A model generated the notes under the pieces. It was not told where the DNA came from. It did no database searches and worked only from the letters and a program-made list of their open reading frames with translations. The translations under genes were made by a program, and so were the position numbers. A DNA stretch of 22,404 nucleotides, taken from positions 1 to 22,404 of the forward strand of contig NZWA01000013.1 in NCBI GenBank assembly GCA_002697505.1. Direction: 5' to 3'. Numbering within the stretch: position 1 is the first letter of the stretch; each line of letters opens with the position of its first letter. The DNA comes from Flavobacteriales bacterium. Its GTDB lineage: Bacteria > Bacteroidota > Bacteroidia > Flavobacteriales > BACL11. This document shows positions 18,272 through 22,404 of the stretch, one piece after another.

Positions 18272-20133
18272 TGGCTGATTTAAAAAGAGACATAAGATAT
18301 ATTGATAGGGATTTTAACCAATTTAGAAATGCTTTAATTAACTATTCTAAAACTTATTTTCCTGATACTTATAATGATTTCACAGACACATCTACTGGTA
18401 TGCTATTTATGGAAATGGCGTCATATGTAGGTGATGTTTTATCATTTTATTTAGATAATCAAATCCAAGAAACATTTATTCAAAAAGCTAGACAGCAAGA
18501 AAATTTATATCAAATGGCTTACTTATTAGGTTATGAACCTAAAGTAACTACAGCTGCTAGTGTTGATATTGATTTTTATCAACAAGTACCAGCTAAACTA
18601 TCAGGAAGTGAATATGTACCTGATTATGATTATGCAATGATTATCCCAGAAAATACTCAAATTACTTCTAATGTTGATTCAACACAACAATTTTTAATAG
18701 AAGATGTTATTGATTTCTCAGCATCTGGTTCTTTAGATCCAACAACAGTATCTGTATACCAAATATCGGGAGCTAATCCAACATATTATCTATTAAAGAA
18801 AACAAGAAAAGCAATTTCAGCAACTATTAATTCAATTGATTTTACATTTACGGCAGCTGAAAGATTTGATACAAGAACAATTAATGCTTCTAATATTATA
18901 GGCATTTTAGATTGTAAAGATACAGATGATAATGAATGGTATGAAGTGCCTAATATGGCTCAAGAAAACGTATTTGATACAATAAGAAACACAAATACAA
19001 ATGACCCAACTTTTAATATAGAAGAAGATGCTCCATATTTACTTCAATTAAAACAAGTACAAAGAAGATTTGTAACTAGATTTATAGATTCAGGTTCATT
19101 ACAAATACAATTTGGTGCTGGTTCAACTAAAAATAATGATGAAACTATAGTACCAAATCCTGACAATGTAGGTTTAGGATTACCATTTGAAAGAGATCAA
19201 TTAACAACCGCATTTTCACCTTTAAATTTTATATTTACAAATACTTACGGTATTGCCCCTTATAATACAACCTTAACATTTAGATATTTAACAGGTGGAG
19301 GTGTAAGTTCAAATGTAGAAGCAGGTACATTAACAGTTTTAGATGATACTAATTTTACATTTGTAAATCCTAATCTTTCAGATACAGCTTTAGCTAATCA
19401 AATATTTGCATCAGTATCAGCAAATAATGCTTTAGCAGCCGATGGTGGTCAAGATGGGGATACAATTGAAGAATTAAGGTTAAATGCAGTTGGTAATTTC
19501 CAAAACCAATTAAGAGCAGTTACTAAAGAAGATTATCTAATTAGAACATTATCAATGCCTTCTAATCTAGGTACTATTGCTAAAGCATATGCAGCGCCAA
19601 CTAAAATAGCTGAATATCAACCTGGAGAATTACCTACAATTTTAGATTTATATGTTCTAACTTATGATGCAGATAAAAAATTAAGAACAGCATCATCACT
19701 AATTAAAAGAAATTTAAGAACATACTTAGCAGAATATAGAATGATTAATGATTCTATTAAAATAAAAGACGCTTTTGTTATTAATATTGAAGTAGTATTT
19801 GATATTATAGTATTACCTAATTATAATAATAGTGAAGTTTTAACTAAATGTATAGATTCATTATCTAATTTCTTTGATATAGATGATTGGCAAATAAATC
19901 AACCAATATTATTCTCAGATCTCTATGTTTTATTAGATAAAGTAGAAGGTGTTCAAACAGTTAAAAAGATTCAAATTAATAATTTAACAGGTGAGGCATT
20001 AGGATATAGTTCATTTGCATATGATATTCCAGGTGCTACAATTGATGATGTAGTATACCCATCAATTGATCCAATGATTTTTGAAGTTAAATTCCCTAAT
20101 TCAGATATTAAAGGTAGAGTAGTACCAATATAA
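18271..20133 (+). CDS. 6: Baseplate wedge protein gp6 (Baseplate_J-like)
   Basis: Forms the inner ring of the baseplate. The N-terminus shows the gp6 hallmark: YIDRDFNQFRNALINYSKTY, FPDTYNDFTDTSTGMLFMEM, ASYVGDVLSFYLDNQIQETF. The DGDTIEELRLNA stretch and EDYLIRTLSMPSNLGTIAKAY around residues 390-435 match the Baseplate_J/gp47 core. The C-terminal part includes YVLLDKVEGVQTVKKIQI. Length is 620 residues, close to T4 gp6 (660). The start overlaps the gp25 stop. It anchors the wedge and triggers baseplate change on contact. Confident. Confidence 0.95.
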   Translation: MADLKRDIRYIDRDFNQFRNALINYSKTYFPDTYNDFTDTSTGMLFMEMASYVGDVLSFYLDNQIQETFIQKARQQENLYQMAYLLGYEPKVTTAASVDIDFYQQVPAKLSGSEYVPDYDYAMIIPENTQITSNVDSTQQFLIEDVIDFSASGSLDPTTVSVYQISGANPTYYLLKKTRKAISATINSIDFTFTAAERFDTRTINASNIIGILDCKDTDDNEWYEVPNMAQENVFDTIRNTNTNDPTFNIEEDAPYLLQLKQVQRRFVTRFIDSGSLQIQFGAGSTKNNDETIVPNPDNVGLGLPFERDQLTTAFSPLNFIFTNTYGIAPYNTTLTFRYLTGGGVSSNVEAGTLTVLDDTNFTFVNPNLSDTALANQIFASVSANNALAADGGQDGDTIEELRLNAVGNFQNQLRAVTKEDYLIRTLSMPSNLGTIAKAYAAPTKIAEYQPGELPTILDLYVLTYDADKKLRTASSLIKRNLRTYLAEYRMINDSIKIKDAFVINIEVVFDIIVLPNYNNSEVLTKCIDSLSNFFDIDDWQINQPILFSDLYVLLDKVEGVQTVKKIQINNLTGEALGYSSFAYDIPGATIDDVVYPSIDPMIFEVKFPNSDIKGRVVPI

Positions 20134-20143
20134 AATTTAAATT

Positions 20144-20716
20144 ATGGCAACAGGAAGAAATGACATACCAAATATAAAACCAAACGAAGAAGTTAAAGGT
20201 ATTAGACCAGGATTAGTTGATAGTTTTAATAAAACTAATCTAGATCTAGAAAATAGAGCTCCTTTAGGAGGTCCTATTAATACTGATCCTGTTACAATAA
20301 ATGGTGTTGAATATGGTGGTTTTTCAGCTAAATATTCTCCAACAGAACCTTATTTGCAAAGAGGAGGCCAACAATCAGCACTAGTAACAGTTGATGCTGG
20401 TGGTGATGTAACTGATGAAGGAATTTTAAAAGTAACAGCATTAGATATAGCATCAGATGAAGCAGGAACAAAACAAGGAGGAACTGGAGGTCCAAATAGA
20501 GTAGCTCCAAATCAATTTAACACTGTAGGTGGTGAAGGTACTTATACTAATTATAAAGCTTCTACATCCCCAACAACACCTCTTCCTAGTGCAGGTGAAC
20601 CTTTAAAAACAAGAGATAATAAAGACTCAACATCAAAATTAAATGCTTACACACCAGATAGTACTTATATGGAATCTATAATTAAATATAAATCAGAAAA
20701 CGAAGATAAAATATAA
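20144..20716 (+). CDS. Disordered Gly/Thr/Asn/Pro-rich virion-block protein, 190 aa
   Basis: Ten bases after gp6 with TTATG start. Almost no hydrophobic core: long runs of polar residues (GGQQSALVTVDAGGDVTDEG, then GTKQGGTGGPNRVAPNQFNT, and KASTSPTTPLPSAGEP). It reads as a flexible linker or a tail-decorating protein, held by short ordered segments (RPGLVDSFNKTNLDLE; the final YMESIIKYK helix). Its position between gp6 and a probable tail adhesion protein suggests a wedge-associated role. No family recognised. Three bases precede the next start. Confidence 0.6.
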   Translation: MATGRNDIPNIKPNEEVKGIRPGLVDSFNKTNLDLENRAPLGGPINTDPVTINGVEYGGFSAKYSPTEPYLQRGGQQSALVTVDAGGDVTDEGILKVTALDIASDEAGTKQGGTGGPNRVAPNQFNTVGGEGTYTNYKASTSPTTPLPSAGEPLKTRDNKDSTSKLNAYTPDSTYMESIIKYKSENEDKI

Positions 20717-20719
20717 GAT

Positions 20720-21868
20720 ATGGCTGTATATAAAATATTTCCCGAAAAAGATGCAACATTATACACTGAATTTCCAAACAGAAATACAGGTTTAGATCAA
20801 ATTTTAGAAGCAAATACTTACCTAGCTAATAGTTTAGGTCAAGTAAGTAGGTATTTAGTTAAATTTTCAACTAGTGATATTACAAATGTAATAACTAATA
20901 AAATAGGAACTGGAACCCCAGAATGGACTGCTTATTTTAGAAATTATCATGCTGTAGTAACAGGATTAAATCTAGACTCAGAATTAGAATTTTACCCTGT
21001 AGCTGGAAATTGGGGAATGGGTACAGGTAGATATAATAATTCTCCTGAAGTTACAAATGGTACAAGTTGGAATTGGTTAGATTATTCAGGTTCAACAGAA
21101 TGGCCTACAAGTGGTTTTTCAACATATGTAACAGCTTCGTGGTCGGGAAGTGTTGAAGGAGGAGGAAATTGGTATACAGGTTCAAATCTAACATTAGACC
21201 CCGTAACTCAATCACAAACATTTACATATGCTAATCCTAAAGATATACTTGTAGATGTTAAAAATACAGTTGAAACATGGTATAGCTACTCTTTAGATAA
21301 CTCAGATGGATTTGTTAATCAAGGATTTTTAGTTAAACAACCTTCATCTGTTGAATTTTTAAGAACTAAAGCTAATACAAGATCATTTAAATATTTTTCA
21401 ATTGATACAAATACAATCTACCCTCCTGAATTAGAATTTAGATGGAACGATTTTACATTCGATACAGGTTCATCTACAAATACAGTATTACCTCAAGTAG
21501 AAAGCTTTATATCAGTTTATAATAATAAAGGAACATATTACTCGGAAAGTGTACCTAGATTAAGATTTTCGGCTATGCCAAAATACCCAGATAGAGTATT
21601 TTTAACAGCATCATTATATACAACAAATTATTATCTACCAGAATCACAATCTTTATACGCTGTAAAAGATACAGAGACAAATGAATTTGTAATTGATTTT
21701 GATAGTGATTATACTAGAATTAGTGCTGATGCTACTTCAAGTTATTTTGATCTATATATGAATGGTTTAGAACCTGAAAGATATTATACAATTTTAGTAA
21801 AAACTACTATAGGAGATGTTACTAAAGTTTTTGATGAAAATATAATGTTTAAAGTAGTTAACGGATGA
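20720..21868 (+). CDS. Beta-rich tail/baseplate protein, DNRLRE-like
   Basis: The N-terminal 250 residues resemble the DNRLRE (sugar-binding-like) beta-sandwich: FPEKDATLYTEFPNRNTGLD, RYLVKFSTSDI, ELEFYPVAGNWGMGTGRYN, GTSWNWLDYSGSTEWPTSG, DILVDVKNTVETWYSYS. The order matches DATxY...G, WxxGxG, TW, V..TVxxW. DNRLRE-like domains often bind glycans, so an adhesion role is plausible. A linker near residue 255 leads to a second beta domain (FISVYNNKGTYYSESVPRL, PERYYTILVKTTIG) of Ig type. It overlaps the next gene by four bases. Precise baseplate equivalent unknown; receptor binding is inference. Confidence 0.62.
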   Translation: MAVYKIFPEKDATLYTEFPNRNTGLDQILEANTYLANSLGQVSRYLVKFSTSDITNVITNKIGTGTPEWTAYFRNYHAVVTGLNLDSELEFYPVAGNWGMGTGRYNNSPEVTNGTSWNWLDYSGSTEWPTSGFSTYVTASWSGSVEGGGNWYTGSNLTLDPVTQSQTFTYANPKDILVDVKNTVETWYSYSLDNSDGFVNQGFLVKQPSSVEFLRTKANTRSFKYFSIDTNTIYPPELEFRWNDFTFDTGSSTNTVLPQVESFISVYNNKGTYYSESVPRLRFSAMPKYPDRVFLTASLYTTNYYLPESQSLYAVKDTETNEFVIDFDSDYTRISADATSSYFDLYMNGLEPERYYTILVKTTIGDVTKVFDENIMFKVVNG

Positions 21869-22302
21869 GTAAAAACGTAAATTTAAAAAGAACAGTTTTT
21901 GATAAAGCTAAATTTAATGAGACAGTTGATACTAATTTTACTCAATTACAAAGTGAATTAGACCCTCAGTTTTTTGACTTAAGTTTGGCTACAATAGAGG
22001 ATTTTTGGAGTTTATATGAAAAATTCTTCTATGAAATTCCTAAAGAAGGTGATATAAATTCCCATGAATATTTAGTTAAAACAAGTGGTGAGTATATTGA
22101 TTATCAACCACAAAGAGAAGAAATTGAAGCTTTATTAGAAGAAATAGCAGAGTTAAGAGAAGAAAATTTAGAAGTAAGACAAGAAATAGCTGATGTTGTA
22201 GCTAATTTTAATGAAAACAACAACAATAACAATACATCAGAAGCAAGATCAGGTGTATTTAATGATAAAAGAAGAAGAAGAAGAAGAAATAGAAGATCTT
22301 AA
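21865..22302 (+). CDS. Coiled-coil protein with Asn linker and Arg-rich tail, 145 aa
   Basis: Overlaps the preceding gene by four bases (ATGA). The N-terminal half is helical and aromatic (NFTQLQSELDPQFFDLSLAT, IEDFWSLYEKFFYEIP). Residues about 80-112 form a strong Glu-rich coiled coil (REEIEALLEEIAELREENLE, VRQEIADVVANF). Then a poly-Asn stretch (NENNNNNN) and a terminal run of about ten Arg (DKRRRRRRNRRS). The acidic coil with a basic tail is a hallmark of an assembly or docking factor. It is probably structural, since it lies in the virion block. Function unknown. Confidence 0.65.
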   Translation: MSKNVNLKRTVFDKAKFNETVDTNFTQLQSELDPQFFDLSLATIEDFWSLYEKFFYEIPKEGDINSHEYLVKTSGEYIDYQPQREEIEALLEEIAELREENLEVRQEIADVVANFNENNNNNNTSEARSGVFNDKRRRRRRNRRS

Positions 22303-22313
22303 AATAACTATTA

Positions 22314-22404
22314 ATGGCGAGATATATAGATCAATATAGCGAAGAAAGCTCAACTGGGAAAGAAAGAATAAAAGAAGCAGTAAAAGTTAAAACAACTTCT
22401 TCAA
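22314..22404 (+). CDS. N-terminal start of the next virion-block gene (partial)
   Basis: The ATG at 22314 comes 11 bases after the previous stop and stays open to the window end, giving 30 visible residues (MARYIDQYSEESSTGKERIK and on). The visible sequence is helical, charged, with no identifying motif. Coding is inferred from position, codon use and close packing only. The gene continues past the window. Confidence 0.55.
   Translation, partial: MARYIDQYSEESSTGKERIKEAVKVKTTSS

Noticed and set aside
1..22404. CRISPR arrays, insertion sequences, attachment sites, integrase
   Set aside because: No repeated spaced units, terminal inverted repeats with transposase, or integrase signatures were seen; the genome looks that of a lytic phage.

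Overview
The window is part of an AT-rich, tailed, T4-like (contractile-tail) bacteriophage genome whose host is probably a member of the Bacteroidota, most likely a flavobacterium. The phage identity rests on a T4 gp55-like late sigma factor (13642-14457) followed by baseplate and tail genes that include clear gp25 (17864-18271) and gp6 (18271-20133) homologues. The host inference rests on three features: repeated promoters with the Bacteroidota -33 TTTG / -7 TATATTT layout at a constant 20-base gap, a lack of canonical Shine-Dalgarno sites, and a phage-encoded lipoprotein with a short Bacteroidota-style lipobox. No database search was possible, so the taxon is inferred.

Layout. Every convincing gene is on the + strand. 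Bases 1-5050 hold early/middle-type genes: a partial acidic protein, an ATP-dependent DNA ligase, a methylglyoxal synthase and many small conserved-looking proteins, several with one membrane segment. Bases 4840-5585 form an odd segment: small Tyr/Pro-rich reading frames with more G+C than their surroundings, a promoter, a strong RNA hairpin (5251-5311) and roughly 350 bases without a convincing gene. Bases 5586-9650 hold three promoter-led units: a 69-residue protein; a DUF932 protein plus a RfaE2-like nucleotidyltransferase; and a T5orf172/GIY-YIG-like protein, a lipoprotein and a UV-damage endonuclease (UvsE). A small Thr/Ser/Asn-rich protein lies between the last two, behind a different promoter-like motif. 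Bases 9664-11277 hold a RadA-like ATPase and small proteins. Three tRNA genes (Leu-UAA, Arg-UCU and one with a CAU anticodon) follow at 11285-11525. Bases 11566-14457 carry small proteins, an HD hydrolase, a membrane protein and the late sigma factor. From 14471 to the end lies a tightly packed virion (baseplate/tail) block.

Regulation. Eight copies of the TTTG-N20-TATATTT promoter (here P1-P8) precede early/middle units. A second motif, TATTTATRA, sits 5-15 bases before five start codons, mostly of small or virion genes. It is a candidate late promoter read by the gp55-like sigma factor. Many genes start in TTATG, and promoter-proximal ones usually in AAAGGTTATG, an unusual and very close initiation context.

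How the genes work together. The early units supply DNA repair and recombination (ligase, UvsE, RadA-like ATPase), metabolism or nucleotide functions (methylglyoxal synthase, nucleotidyltransferase, HD hydrolase) and probable host-takeover or envelope factors (lipoprotein, small membrane proteins). The late sigma factor is then made and the baseplate block expressed. The tRNAs match codons favoured by AT-rich genes.
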